This document shows, in pieces, positions 53,231-62,456 of a stretch of DNA of 64,000 nt (position 1 is the first letter of the stretch; every line of letters starts with the position of its first letter). Source of the stretch: Spirochaetota bacterium (GTDB lineage Bacteria > Spirochaetota > Spirochaetia > Treponematales > Treponemataceae); NCBI GenBank assembly GCA_023438065.1, contig JAEXRH010000012.1, positions 744,001 to 808,000 on the forward strand, read 5' to 3'. The notes under the pieces were generated by a model. It ran no database searches. It was not told the origin of the DNA and saw only the letters and a program-made list of their open reading frames with translations. Both the position numbers and the translations under genes were made by a program.

Positions 53231-53240
53231 TACTGCCATT

Positions 53241-55760
53241 ATGAATGTTCGAGTCACCGCTACTTCGCTCGTGACGCTCATGGCGATCCTTTCCCTGTCC
53301 TCGTGTTTTACCGGAATGGTGAACACGCGCATAAACCGCGTCTACGGCGATCAATCGGTCGATCCCCGGGAGTTTATCGCTCAGGGCAACGTCAATGGCG
53401 CGTTTCCCGAGCGCGTCCATATCAAGACGCTCACGCAAACCTTCAATGAATCATACTATTTTCTCCTTTCAGAAAACCGGATCTGGTACAAGTCCATCGA
53501 TCCCGAAGGGGACGTTCCCGCATGGAGGCTTTTCAGGGAAACGGGGCTTCCCTCGGCCCGCCTCAAGCGGGGTTTCGTGAAACCATCCGCCATCGTCGCG
53601 ATCTCGGCCGACGCGAACGAGCTTCAGGCGATTTCCGACACGGGGAGAATCTACCAGTACGTATTCGATCCCGGGCTCATGATCCAGGACTACTTCTGGA
53701 AGGATCACCTCGGCTGGCCCGAGGGCTCCCCGCTTGTCGTGAACGATCTCGTGCGCGGATTCCGTTCCTGGGCCGTATCGAAGCGGACCTCGTCGGTTCT
53801 CTGGTACGAGGATCGGTTCGGCAACCAGCACCATTACGGAACGATGGGCATAGAGAACTCGTATTTTCTCTGCGCGAACGGGCAGGAGATCCGGTATACC
53901 GACACGGGGCTTCCCTCCGATTTCAGCCATGCCATCCTCGGGCCCGAACGGGGCCGTTTCGTCGCCGAGGCCCTTTCGGCGAGCGCGTCGACGCTGTTCG
54001 TCATCGACGCGGCGGGGGACATGTATACGAGACTCGCCGATTTCGACACCCTCGGCTGCGATCCGCTTTTCTTCCGCTACACCTATCGGGCCCGCGATTA
54101 CGGTTTGCCCGGCTCGAACTACCGCTCTAATTATACCCCGTGGGGACTTCCCGCCGAGGACTGGAAACGCGAGCCCGCGATACCGCTCGAGGGAAAGGCG
54201 CGCGTCACGCGCCGAATAACGATTCTCCAGAACGGAAAGGGAAACCGCGCCCGGGAGCTCCGGGTCGCGGGCCTCGATCGCGAGGGACGGGTCGGCTATT
54301 ACGTCAAGGGCATCGCGGACGCGACATGGTCGTTCGCCGAGGCGCCGCTCCTTCTTTCCGAGCGCGATTTCCTCGATCCCGTCGCCGCCTCTCGTTCGGG
54401 CGTTACCCGGGGACCGTCGTCCGACGCGCGCTATTTCGGGGTCGTTCTCCGTTCGGGCGCGCCGATAACCGATCTCTCGCTCGAAATTCCGGACTTCAAC
54501 CTGAGCGAGGGTTCCTGCACCCTCCTCGTCTCCAGGAACGGCGAGACGGTCTGGCTCGCGATGCATCCGGTCGACGCGTGGACCTACCTCAAACGCTACG
54601 ACCCGGGCCGCGACGGCACGGCGAAACTCATGATGGTCACGCTCGAGATTCCGGACGGCGCGCTCGCCTCCGTATCGCGGGAATTCGGCGACGCGGTTTC
54701 CGCCCTGATCGCGCCATATGACCGCGAGCCTTTCGCGTTCACTGCCGAGGCGACGGAGGACTACCTCATCGTCCACGAAAGCAAGCAGCGAACGGAAAAG
54801 ATCGCGTTCTTCTTCTCCACGGAACCTGACGCGATCCGCGTGAATCCCGATATATACCGGAGAATGTCGCTCGGGAACGACGCGCTCATCGCGGAGTTCT
54901 CCTCGCCCGAGCTCGAGTTCGATCTCCCCGACTCGGGCGTCTTGAGCCCCGACGAGGCGGACAGGCTCGAGCGGGTTATCGCGCGGAATCGCGAATTCCG
55001 TCAGCGCCTCGGCGACTCGATCAGGATGTATTCCTCGTACCGTCTCAGCTCGTCGATATCGGGAAAAACCTACAGCGTCTTCAACGCCTTGAGCCACGTT
55101 ACCTTTCTCTACCTCATCGATTTCCCGAAGATCAACACCGTCACCCGCCACGGATCTGCGATCATGAAGGGCAACCAGCGAAGCGCGGCCGCGACGGACG
55201 ACGCGAAGTACTGGATGTACCGCAAGGTCATCGACCTTCTCGACATCAGGATCGAGCTTTACGGCGAGATGCTCAAGGCGTCGCGCGACAGGCTTCCCCC
55301 GCCGGAGGCGCGCGCGCGGTATAGCGAGACCTTCCGCGGGTATTTCAGGCTCACCGGGATTCCGGGAACCCTGTCGGGAGTATGGCGAGGGGACGAATCG
55401 CCCGTAAGCGGCATTTCGACCGCGGAGCTCTTCGAGAGCGAAATTCCCGAGCTCCTTATCGTTACCCGGGAAGAGAGCCCGAGGATATTCCTCGTCGACT
55501 TCAAGACCCTTCCCGCCGACATCTACCGGCGGAGATCCCTCGATTTCACGCGGGATCCGCTTTCCGCCGCGGTCGAGGTAACCCCGCTCATGGTTCCCGG
55601 GGTGTCGATCTCGGCACTCATGTCGCCCGGGACAACGCCCGCTCCCGGATCGAACGGGGTGACAGTCGCGACGCTCGAATGGAACGGGACCGTTCTCACG
55701 ATATGGAAGGCGAGACCCGACGGAGGGCGCGAGCTTCTTTTTTCCTCCCACGAAGGCTAA
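53241..55760 (+). CDS. Large lipoprotein of unknown function
   Basis: An 839-residue lipoprotein (LSLSSC, Cys 22). The N-terminal ~250 residues look like repeated short beta segments (for example ENRIWYKSIDPEGDVPAW; SDTGRIYQYVFDPG), suggesting a beta-propeller-like or WD-type fold, but no repeat is regular enough to claim one. A central region (about 400-520) has strands with Trp/Tyr; a helical part follows (about 575-690, e.g. DEADRLERVIARNREFRQRLGDSIRMYSSYRLSS). No known family is recognised. It is monocistronic with its own promoter. Confidence 0.8.
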   Translation: MNVRVTATSLVTLMAILSLSSCFTGMVNTRINRVYGDQSVDPREFIAQGNVNGAFPERVHIKTLTQTFNESYYFLLSENRIWYKSIDPEGDVPAWRLFRETGLPSARLKRGFVKPSAIVAISADANELQAISDTGRIYQYVFDPGLMIQDYFWKDHLGWPEGSPLVVNDLVRGFRSWAVSKRTSSVLWYEDRFGNQHHYGTMGIENSYFLCANGQEIRYTDTGLPSDFSHAILGPERGRFVAEALSASASTLFVIDAAGDMYTRLADFDTLGCDPLFFRYTYRARDYGLPGSNYRSNYTPWGLPAEDWKREPAIPLEGKARVTRRITILQNGKGNRARELRVAGLDREGRVGYYVKGIADATWSFAEAPLLLSERDFLDPVAASRSGVTRGPSSDARYFGVVLRSGAPITDLSLEIPDFNLSEGSCTLLVSRNGETVWLAMHPVDAWTYLKRYDPGRDGTAKLMMVTLEIPDGALASVSREFGDAVSALIAPYDREPFAFTAEATEDYLIVHESKQRTEKIAFFFSTEPDAIRVNPDIYRRMSLGNDALIAEFSSPELEFDLPDSGVLSPDEADRLERVIARNREFRQRLGDSIRMYSSYRLSSSISGKTYSVFNALSHVTFLYLIDFPKINTVTRHGSAIMKGNQRSAAATDDAKYWMYRKVIDLLDIRIELYGEMLKASRDRLPPPEARARYSETFRGYFRLTGIPGTLSGVWRGDESPVSGISTAELFESEIPELLIVTREESPRIFLVDFKTLPADIYRRRSLDFTRDPLSAAVEVTPLMVPGVSISALMSPGTTPAPGSNGVTVATLEWNGTVLTIWKARPDGGRELLFSSHEG

Positions 55761-55783
55761 GAGAACCCTCGATGGCCACGGGC

Positions 55784-55812
55784 TTTTCACGATAGCGCGC
55801 GAGTGCTAGTAT
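55784..55812 (+). promoter_or_regulatory. Leaderless promoter of MATE gene
   Basis: TTTTCA (55784-55789), 17-nt spacer, TAGTAT (55807-55812), then 6 nt to the ATG at 55819. Confidence 0.55.
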
Positions 55813-55818
55813 TCTGTC

Positions 55819-57180
55819 ATGAAAAACCCCGACAACGCGCCCAACCTGAATCTTCGCCGGCTCACGGTACCGATGTTCATCGAGCAGATAACCGGCGGGC
55901 TCACCTCCTTCACCGATACGCTTTTCCTCAGCATGATATCGGACCAGGCGGCGGCCTCCGTCGGCATGCTCGGCCCGATCCTCATGGTCGGGTATTTCAT
56001 CCTCCCGCAGTTCACCTCCGCGGGAACGAGCGTCGCGTCGCAATATATCGGCGCGGGCCGAGACGAGCTGGTACGGCCCTCGTGGCTCGCGAACATCGTC
56101 ATCAGCACCCTCATCGGCGCAATGCTTTCCGTCGCGATGTTCGCCGTGTCCCCCCGGGCGGGCCTTTGGCTCGGCATGACGAGCGAGCAAAACTCGTACG
56201 CGTTCCAATATCTTTCCGTGATCGCGTTCAATTTCATCCTCGTCGGCATCAGGTTCTCCTACGCGTCCATCCTCTCGTCGAAAACCCTCACGAGCTGGAC
56301 GATGGTCGCGTCGGTCTCGACGAACCTCATCAACATACCGCTCAACTGGGCGCTCATGACCGGTTTCTGGATCTTCCCCGAGCTCGGCGCGCGCGGGATC
56401 GCGCTCGCGACGGTGATCTCGTACCTCGTCGGATTCGCTATCCTCGCGGTGATGGTCCACGGCAGGCTCCGCATCAGGCTTTACGCGCGATCGGTATTCA
56501 CGCTCACGCGGAAGGTCATCGCGCCGATCCTCAGGATAGGGGTACCCTCCGCGCTCGAGCCCGCGAGCTACACGGTGCAGAATTTCGTGGTCTCGTACCT
56601 CATCATCGCCCTCGGCATCGTCGCCATGGGAGCGAATACCTACGTCAATCAGCTCATCTTCCTCGACCTCACCGTCTCATGGGTCCTGACCTCGGGGGGA
56701 CAGATCCTCATGAGCCACCATCTCGGCGCCGGAAGGGTCGATCTCGTCAAGAGAACCTATCGCAAGATCGCGCTCATCATGTCCGGCTTCGCGTTCCTCA
56801 ACATCCTCGTGTACCTCGCCTTCAGCCGATTCTTCCTCGGCATCTTCACCGAGGATCCCGAGATTCTCCGCGCTGGCTTCTGGCTTCTCGTCATCGTCCT
56901 TTTCATGGAACCGATCCGCTCGATAAACATCCTCAGCGGCGTCGCGCTCAAATCGGTCGGCGACGGGAAATTCTCCGTGATCGTGAGTCTCGTCTTCATG
57001 TGGGGCCTCGTGCCCGTCATCATCCTCGCGTCGCGCCTCGGGTGGGGGATCGTCGGCATCTGGTGCTGCCTTCTCGCCGACGAGACGATCAGGGCGGCGA
57101 TAAACCTGTGGCGGTGGGTCTCCGGCCGCTGGGAGGGGAAGTCGGTCATCGAAGAGCGCGCGCCCCGCGCCGCGAAATAG
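55819..57180 (+). CDS. MATE-family efflux transporter
   Basis: A 453-residue protein with about 12 membrane helices. The N-terminal half carries VPMFIEQITGGLTSFTDTLFLSMISDQAAASVGMLGPI and FTSAGTSVASQYIGAGR, typical of MATE/NorM transporters; the second half repeats the fold (VPSALEPASYTVQNF). It exports cationic compounds by ion antiport. The start is set by the leaderless promoter. The next gene follows after 10 nt, so the two may be co-transcribed. Confidence 0.92.
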   Translation: MKNPDNAPNLNLRRLTVPMFIEQITGGLTSFTDTLFLSMISDQAAASVGMLGPILMVGYFILPQFTSAGTSVASQYIGAGRDELVRPSWLANIVISTLIGAMLSVAMFAVSPRAGLWLGMTSEQNSYAFQYLSVIAFNFILVGIRFSYASILSSKTLTSWTMVASVSTNLINIPLNWALMTGFWIFPELGARGIALATVISYLVGFAILAVMVHGRLRIRLYARSVFTLTRKVIAPILRIGVPSALEPASYTVQNFVVSYLIIALGIVAMGANTYVNQLIFLDLTVSWVLTSGGQILMSHHLGAGRVDLVKRTYRKIALIMSGFAFLNILVYLAFSRFFLGIFTEDPEILRAGFWLLVIVLFMEPIRSINILSGVALKSVGDGKFSVIVSLVFMWGLVPVIILASRLGWGIVGIWCCLLADETIRAAINLWRWVSGRWEGKSVIEERAPRAAK

Positions 57181-57190
57181 GAGGCGATCG

Positions 57191-58120
57191 ATGGAACGCG
57201 CGACACGCGATCGGAAGACGACTGCGGGAATGGAGTGCCACCCGGCGCTCGCGCCGTTTGCCCGCACGCTCGCCGCGCCGGGAGTGTCGGAAAGGCTCTT
57301 CCTTTATGACTCGGGCGGCGGAAGCGCCGCGCTCGAGGGTCAGGCCCCGTATCCCGTCGTTCTCGTGCATGGACTCGGCGACGAGGCAGATACCTGGCGT
57401 CACCTCTTTCCGCGTCTCGCCCGCCTGACGCGAACGCTCGCGCCCGACCTGCCCGGCTTCGGGCGATCAGTGGCGAGCGCGCGCGCGACCATGAATCTTC
57501 ACGCCGAAGCCGTCATCGCGGTCCTTCGGGAGACGGGGAAAGCCGTGCTCGTGGGCAACTCCCTTGGCGCGGCGGTCGCGGAACTCGTCGCCTTCCGCGC
57601 GCCCGAGCTCGTCGCGGCGCTCGCTCTCGTCGACGGGGGACTCCCCTCCGCGGGGAGTCTTTCGCCCGCCCTCCTCGCGGCATTCCTCCCGGGCGCCGTC
57701 GAGCGCCCGTATCGGGCATGGCGGAGCGATCACGAAGGCGCCTATAAAACGCTCGAACCGTACTATGCCTCGCTCGCAGGTCTGGGTAAAGACGATCGCG
57801 ATTTCCTCAAAAGGCGCGTCATAGCGCGCGTGGAAAGCGAAAGCCAATGCCGCGCATACGGAAGCTCGTTCCGAAGTTACCTCCGCGAGGCGATTTTCAG
57901 GCGATCGTTCTACGCGCGGCAACTCGCCCGGCACGGGATTCCGCTCCTCGTCGCGTGGGGCGAACTCGATCGCGTCATCCCCGTCTCCGCGCGCGGCTCG
58001 ATTCTCTCGATCAGGCCCGACGCGAAGACCGCGCTCATCCCCGAATGCGGGCACCTTCCCCAGCAGGAAGCCCCCGAGGCCCTGATGGAGTCGCTCGAAA
58101 GACTTCTCGCCTCGCTCTAG
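57191..58120 (+). CDS. Alpha/beta-hydrolase
   Basis: A 309-residue hydrolase. The oxyanion-hole region is VVLVHGLGDEADTW, the nucleophile is Ser 124 in VGNSLGAAVA, the acid is probably the Asp in AWGELDRVIPVSARG, and His 288 lies in ECGHLPQQE. The substrate cannot be predicted. AGGAGG lies 7 nt before the ATG. It is 10 nt after the MATE gene and 76 nt before a patatin gene. Confidence 0.92.
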   Translation: MERATRDRKTTAGMECHPALAPFARTLAAPGVSERLFLYDSGGGSAALEGQAPYPVVLVHGLGDEADTWRHLFPRLARLTRTLAPDLPGFGRSVASARATMNLHAEAVIAVLRETGKAVLVGNSLGAAVAELVAFRAPELVAALALVDGGLPSAGSLSPALLAAFLPGAVERPYRAWRSDHEGAYKTLEPYYASLAGLGKDDRDFLKRRVIARVESESQCRAYGSSFRSYLREAIFRRSFYARQLARHGIPLLVAWGELDRVIPVSARGSILSIRPDAKTALIPECGHLPQQEAPEALMESLERLLASL

Positions 58121-58161
58121 CGGCTCGGTCACGATCGATGCGCTTCGGGGCTTTTTTCGCC

Positions 58162-58190
58162 TACACAAGCGCGTTTCTTTGCGCTACTAT
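58162..58190 (+). promoter_or_regulatory. Leaderless promoter of patatin gene
   Basis: TACACA (58162-58167), 17-nt spacer, TACTAT (58185-58190), then 6 nt to the ATG at 58197. No Shine-Dalgarno is present. Confidence 0.6.
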
Positions 58191-58196
58191 TGAGAT

Positions 58197-60449
58197 ATGC
58201 CAGGAATGCGCCTTCGCGCGATCGTGACCCTTGCCGTCCTCGCGCTCTCCATCCCCATGATGCACGCGGAATCCGCGCCCCGCGCGCAGGACCGAAAACG
58301 GCCGACAGTCGCCCTCGTTCTCGCCGGAGGCGGCGCGCGCGGCTTCGCGCACGTCGGGGTGATCAAGGTGATCGAGGAACTCGGCATACCGATCGACATC
58401 GTGACCGGCACCAGCATGGGCGCGATCGTCGGCGGCTTGTACTCGATCGGCTGTACGCCCGACGACATGGACGCCATCATGAGCGAAACGGATTGGCCCG
58501 ACCTATTCTCCGAGGAGATGGAGAACATCAGCGAGCCCTATCCCGACAAACGGGACCGTTCGCGCTATTTCGTGAAAACGGCGTTCGACCGCAAGGGGCT
58601 GGTCTTTTCGGGCGGACTCCTTTCGGGAAAAAAGGTCCTTCACGAACTTGACGCGCTCTTCCTCCCCGTCCCCGGGCCGACCGATTTCGACGCGCTCCCG
58701 CGCCGGTTCCGCGCGGTCTCGGTGGACATCGCGAGCGGCGACAAGGTCGTGCACGACAAGGGTTCCCTCCCCGACTCGATACGGGCAAGCTTGAGCATTC
58801 CCGGCGTGTTCGTTCCGTATCAACTGAACGGTCAGGCGCACGTCGACGGTTTCGTCGCCGACAATCTGCCGATCGATCTCGCCCGCGATATCGGCGCCGA
58901 TTACGTGATCGCGGTCGATATCCGCGACGCGAAGGGCCTCGATCCCGCGGACTATGACCAGAACATCACGAAAATCCTCGCGAGAACGGTCGCGCTCATG
59001 GAACGGAGCATCGTGAACCACCAACTCGGGAACGCCGACCTCGTCCTGACCGTCGACACGAGCGGGTATACCACGGTCGATTTCACGAAAACCCGCGAGA
59101 TCATGGACCTCGGAGAGCGGACCGCCCGGGAAAGCTCGGCCGAACTCTCGACCTTTCGCGACCGGGTACTCGCGGCAGGCGCCGAGCGCCGCTCCGTTTC
59201 CCGTCCCGCGACGCCCGTTATCGAGTCCATCGCGATCGAGGGCGGCACGGCGAAAGACCGCGCCTCGCTCAGGCAACTTTTCGAGCCGCTCCTCGGCACC
59301 GCCCCGTCGCGAAAGGCGATCGGCGACGCGTTTCATCGGATCGATCGGGACATTCGCTTCGAGTCGGTTCGCGTCCGTCTTGAAAGGAGGAAGGACGCGC
59401 CGACCCTTGTCGTGAACGTCAGGGATCGCCCCCTTCGTTCGGCTTTCATTCGCATGGGTCTCGACTACCATTCGACCTATTCCGAGTACTTCATCAACGG
59501 TATCTCGGTGACCCCCGGGGCGATCGTTCGCGGCGTACCCCTCAAGGATTCGCGTTTTACGGTAGACGTCGAGGCCGTCGACTCGCCTGGCCTCGACGCG
59601 GAGTTTTCCCAATTGCTTTCCGATTATTTCTCCGTGAGCCTCTACGGAGCGACCCACGCTGATCTCGATACCTGGGTCGCGAAGGCCGCCCGGCCGTATA
59701 TCGAACGAACGAGAACCTCGGCCGCCGGCGTCAGAGTCTCGCTCTATAACCGGTCCGGGGGGGAAGCGTCCATCGGCTGCGGCGTCAATCACGGCAACGC
59801 CGAACCCGCGGAAGGCATCGTCGCGGGAGAACCCGCCGAGTCGGCCTTTTGCGCCCTGAGCGGTTTTTCCGTGGATACGCGCAGCTCCCCGATCATGACG
59901 CGATACGGGTTTTACACCGTCACGCGCGCGCTCTATGCCCTGCCCTTCGAGGACCGGCGGCGCTCATTCGCGACGCTGGAATCAGTCGGGGGTCTCTTCG
60001 TTCCCGTCGGGAACGCGCTGTCGTTCGCCGTTCGCTGGGAAGGGGGAACCGACTTCACCTCGAGGGGCGACGCCTTCCACGCCGCTCCGGCGCGGTTTAA
60101 ACCCGCGCTCCGGAGCAGAATCCTTTTTCCGGGACTCTTGTCTCAGGCGGAACGCGTCGGAAGCCATGCCCTCGGCGCGGGGATCTCCGCCCAATACGCG
60201 CTCAATTCGGACGCGGCGACCAAAAGCCTTCCCGTTTGCGCGATTGCCGCGCTATCCGCGGGAGCGTCGGTCGTAAACGGAAACGACCTCGAGGCGGCGA
60301 AAGACCGGTTTCACGTTACCGGCGCGCTCGGACTCGGCATGCGGTTCAATGACGCCTTTGGCATCATGATCCGGGGAGGGGCCTGCCGGAACACGGTGGC
60401 GGAGATACTCCCCTTTTTTTCCATCGATCTTGGTTCGATCGGGAAGTAA
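58197..60449 (+). CDS. Patatin-like phospholipase with C-terminal POTRA/barrel region
   Basis: A 750-residue exported protein with a signal peptide to about residue 25. The patatin domain has the oxyanion motif GGGARG (44-49), nucleophile Ser 73 in GTSMG and the catalytic Asp in VDGFVADN (Asp 217). After ~320, a POTRA-like segment (IESIAIEGGTAKDRASLRQLFEPLL) leads into a beta-rich C-terminus of about 330 residues, like type Vd (PlpD) proteins. Such proteins display or release a phospholipase at the outer membrane. The C-terminal residue is Lys rather than Phe, so barrel assembly needs confirmation. Confidence 0.9.
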   Translation: MPGMRLRAIVTLAVLALSIPMMHAESAPRAQDRKRPTVALVLAGGGARGFAHVGVIKVIEELGIPIDIVTGTSMGAIVGGLYSIGCTPDDMDAIMSETDWPDLFSEEMENISEPYPDKRDRSRYFVKTAFDRKGLVFSGGLLSGKKVLHELDALFLPVPGPTDFDALPRRFRAVSVDIASGDKVVHDKGSLPDSIRASLSIPGVFVPYQLNGQAHVDGFVADNLPIDLARDIGADYVIAVDIRDAKGLDPADYDQNITKILARTVALMERSIVNHQLGNADLVLTVDTSGYTTVDFTKTREIMDLGERTARESSAELSTFRDRVLAAGAERRSVSRPATPVIESIAIEGGTAKDRASLRQLFEPLLGTAPSRKAIGDAFHRIDRDIRFESVRVRLERRKDAPTLVVNVRDRPLRSAFIRMGLDYHSTYSEYFINGISVTPGAIVRGVPLKDSRFTVDVEAVDSPGLDAEFSQLLSDYFSVSLYGATHADLDTWVAKAARPYIERTRTSAAGVRVSLYNRSGGEASIGCGVNHGNAEPAEGIVAGEPAESAFCALSGFSVDTRSSPIMTRYGFYTVTRALYALPFEDRRRSFATLESVGGLFVPVGNALSFAVRWEGGTDFTSRGDAFHAAPARFKPALRSRILFPGLLSQAERVGSHALGAGISAQYALNSDAATKSLPVCAIAALSAGASVVNGNDLEAAKDRFHVTGALGLGMRFNDAFGIMIRGGACRNTVAEILPFFSIDLGSIGK

Positions 60450-60598
60450 CAAAGGGATGATTATATCGTGAAAAATAGCACCAAACGTGCTATGGGAGAC
60501 GCGACATAACCGGGAAAATCGTGTAGTATTACGACGAAACGGTATCCCGCACGCCAGCGCGCCGTGGATTACCCAACACCGCCGAAACGAGGACCCTG

Positions 60599-61240
60599 AT
60601 GAAATTCAACATTTTTGACCTTTTGCTCCCCCGCGAAACGAAGTTCTATACCATGCTCAACAAACAGGCCGAAACGCTCAACAGCGCCGCGAAGGAATTC
60701 CGCGAGCTCGCCGCCAACCTCCACGCCTCGCAAAACGACGCGGCGCTCAAGAATCTCGTGTGCATCAAGGAACTCACGAAGGCCGGCGACAAGCAGGAAA
60801 AGGCGATAATCGACGAGCTCGACATGACCTTCATCACCCCGCTCGACCGCGAGGACATCAACCGCCTGTCGATGCTCCTCGACAACTCGCTTGACTTCAT
60901 CAACTCCCTGAGCCAGATGCTCGACATCTACGCGATTCACCAAATGCCCCCCGCGGTCATGTCGTTCTGCGACATCCTCGTCGGTATCACCGCGGAAAAC
61001 CTCAACCTCATCGCCGGCCTCGAGGCCAGGAAAGGGCTCTCGCAGACCATCCGCGTCATGCACGAGTTCGAGAAGCGCGGTGACGATACCTTCCATCAGG
61101 GCATGGCCAGGCTCTTCGAGTCGGAGTCGCCCGTCGAGATCATCAAGTTCAAGTCGGTGTACGAGTCGCTCGAGGACACGATCGATTCGGTCGATCTCAT
61201 CGGGAAGACGATCCGAAGCATCATGATCAAGCTGGGATAA
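60599..61240 (+). CDS. DUF47 (PhoU-like) phosphate-transport regulator
   Basis: A 213-residue helical protein of the DUF47 family, related to PhoU, with the characteristic FYTMLNKQAETLNSAAKEF start and EKRGDDTFHQG. DUF47 genes commonly precede PiT transporters and are thought to regulate them. A promoter with GCGACA (60511-60516), a 17-nt spacer and extended -10 TGTAGTAT (ending 60539) gives a leader of about 53 nt; GAGG precedes the ATG. Only 5 nt separate it from the PiT gene. Confidence 0.93.
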   Translation: MKFNIFDLLLPRETKFYTMLNKQAETLNSAAKEFRELAANLHASQNDAALKNLVCIKELTKAGDKQEKAIIDELDMTFITPLDREDINRLSMLLDNSLDFINSLSQMLDIYAIHQMPPAVMSFCDILVGITAENLNLIAGLEARKGLSQTIRVMHEFEKRGDDTFHQGMARLFESESPVEIIKFKSVYESLEDTIDSVDLIGKTIRSIMIKLG

Positions 61241-61245
61241 GCGGC

Positions 61246-62277
61246 ATGACCCTATCCATACTCCTTTTGGCGGTCATCGCGATCGCCCTCGTATTCGACT
61301 TCCTGAACGGATTTCACGACGCGGCGAACGCCATCGCGACGATCGTCATTACCCGTACCCTCACCCCGCTCCAGGCGGTCATCCTCGCCGGTTGCGCGAA
61401 CTTCGTCGGCTACTTCACCCTCGGGACGGCCATCGCGAAGACTATCGGAAAGGGCGTCGTGCACATCAACCAGGTTCCCGCCGATTGGCTTTTACCGCTC
61501 CTCTTCTCGGCCCTCATGGGCGCGGTTATCTGGAATCTCATCACCTGGTTCTTCGGACTCCCGACCTCCTCGAGCCATGCGCTCATCGGCGGCCTCCTCG
61601 GCGCGGCGCTCGTCGCGGTAGGCCCCAGGGCGGTCGTGATCGGCGGGCTTTTCTCGGGCGGTATCGTCCAGATCCTGGCGTTCATCGTCATCGCCCCGCT
61701 CATCGGTTTCGCCGGGGCGGCGTTCTTCACGGCGGTCATCTACTTCCTTTTCCAGAAGGTCCGACCCCACAAGATCAAGGACATCTTCCGCTACCTTCAG
61801 CTCGTTTCGGCGAGCGCCTACTCGATCGGCCACGGCACGAACGACGCGCAGAAAACCATGGGCGTCATTACCCTCGCGCTCGTCGCCGGCGGGGTCATTC
61901 CCGAGTTCAAGGAAGTCCCCGGCTGGGTCGCGCTCGCGTGCTATTGCGCCATCGGCATCGGTACCATGTGCGGCGGCTGGCGCATCGTGAAAACGATGGG
62001 CACCAAGATCACGAAGATCCACGCGCTCGAGGGCTTTTGCGCCGAGACCTCGGCCGCCATCGTCCTTCAGGTTACCGGCCATCTCGGCATACCAGTCTCG
62101 ACGACGCACGTCATATCGGGATCGATCATGGGCGTCGGCGCCGTCGAGTCCGCGGCGAAGGTCCGATGGACCACCGCCCGAACCATCGTCTGGGCCTGGT
62201 TCCTGACGGTTCCCGCGACCGCGCTCTGCGCGGCGGTGAGCTTCGCGGTCTTTCGCCTGTTCATGCACCTCGCCTGA
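61246..62277 (+). CDS. PiT-family inorganic phosphate transporter
   Basis: A 343-residue permease with the duplicated PiT signature: FDFLNGFHDAANAIATIVITRTL near the N-terminus and SIGHGTNDAQKTMGVITLAL in the middle; a final CAETSAAIVLQVTGHLGIPVSTTHVISGSIMG segment. It imports phosphate with H+ or Na+ and is of the short, bacterial type. Forms a two-gene operon with DUF47. The downstream 179-bp spacer contains a short self-complementary GC-rich palindrome (CGTCGCGATCGCGACG, about 62309-62326). Confidence 0.94.
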   Translation: MTLSILLLAVIAIALVFDFLNGFHDAANAIATIVITRTLTPLQAVILAGCANFVGYFTLGTAIAKTIGKGVVHINQVPADWLLPLLFSALMGAVIWNLITWFFGLPTSSSHALIGGLLGAALVAVGPRAVVIGGLFSGGIVQILAFIVIAPLIGFAGAAFFTAVIYFLFQKVRPHKIKDIFRYLQLVSASAYSIGHGTNDAQKTMGVITLALVAGGVIPEFKEVPGWVALACYCAIGIGTMCGGWRIVKTMGTKITKIHALEGFCAETSAAIVLQVTGHLGIPVSTTHVISGSIMGVGAVESAAKVRWTTARTIVWAWFLTVPATALCAAVSFAVFRLFMHLA

Positions 62278-62456
62278 CCCCTCAGGCGCGAGCCATCCGT
62301 CCTGCCGTCCGTCGCGATCGCGACGCGGCATCGGGCGGTTCGGGCCGCTTCCGCGACCCCTGCGGATAGTCCGGTAAATATTTCCGAAATTCCATGTTTT
62401 CCCCCTTTGTCGCGTGCTATACAGTAAAGGCATATTCACGCGCAAGGGGTAATTCC

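Noticed and set aside
53469..55790. 773-codon open frame on the minus strand opposite the large lipoprotein
   Set aside because: Charged, low-complexity translation with no start signal. The plus strand has a lipoprotein signal and promoter.
62309..62326. Palindrome CGTCGCGATCGCGACG after the PiT gene as an operator
   Set aside because: GC-rich self-complementary runs are frequent at this base composition; no promoter element is attached to it.
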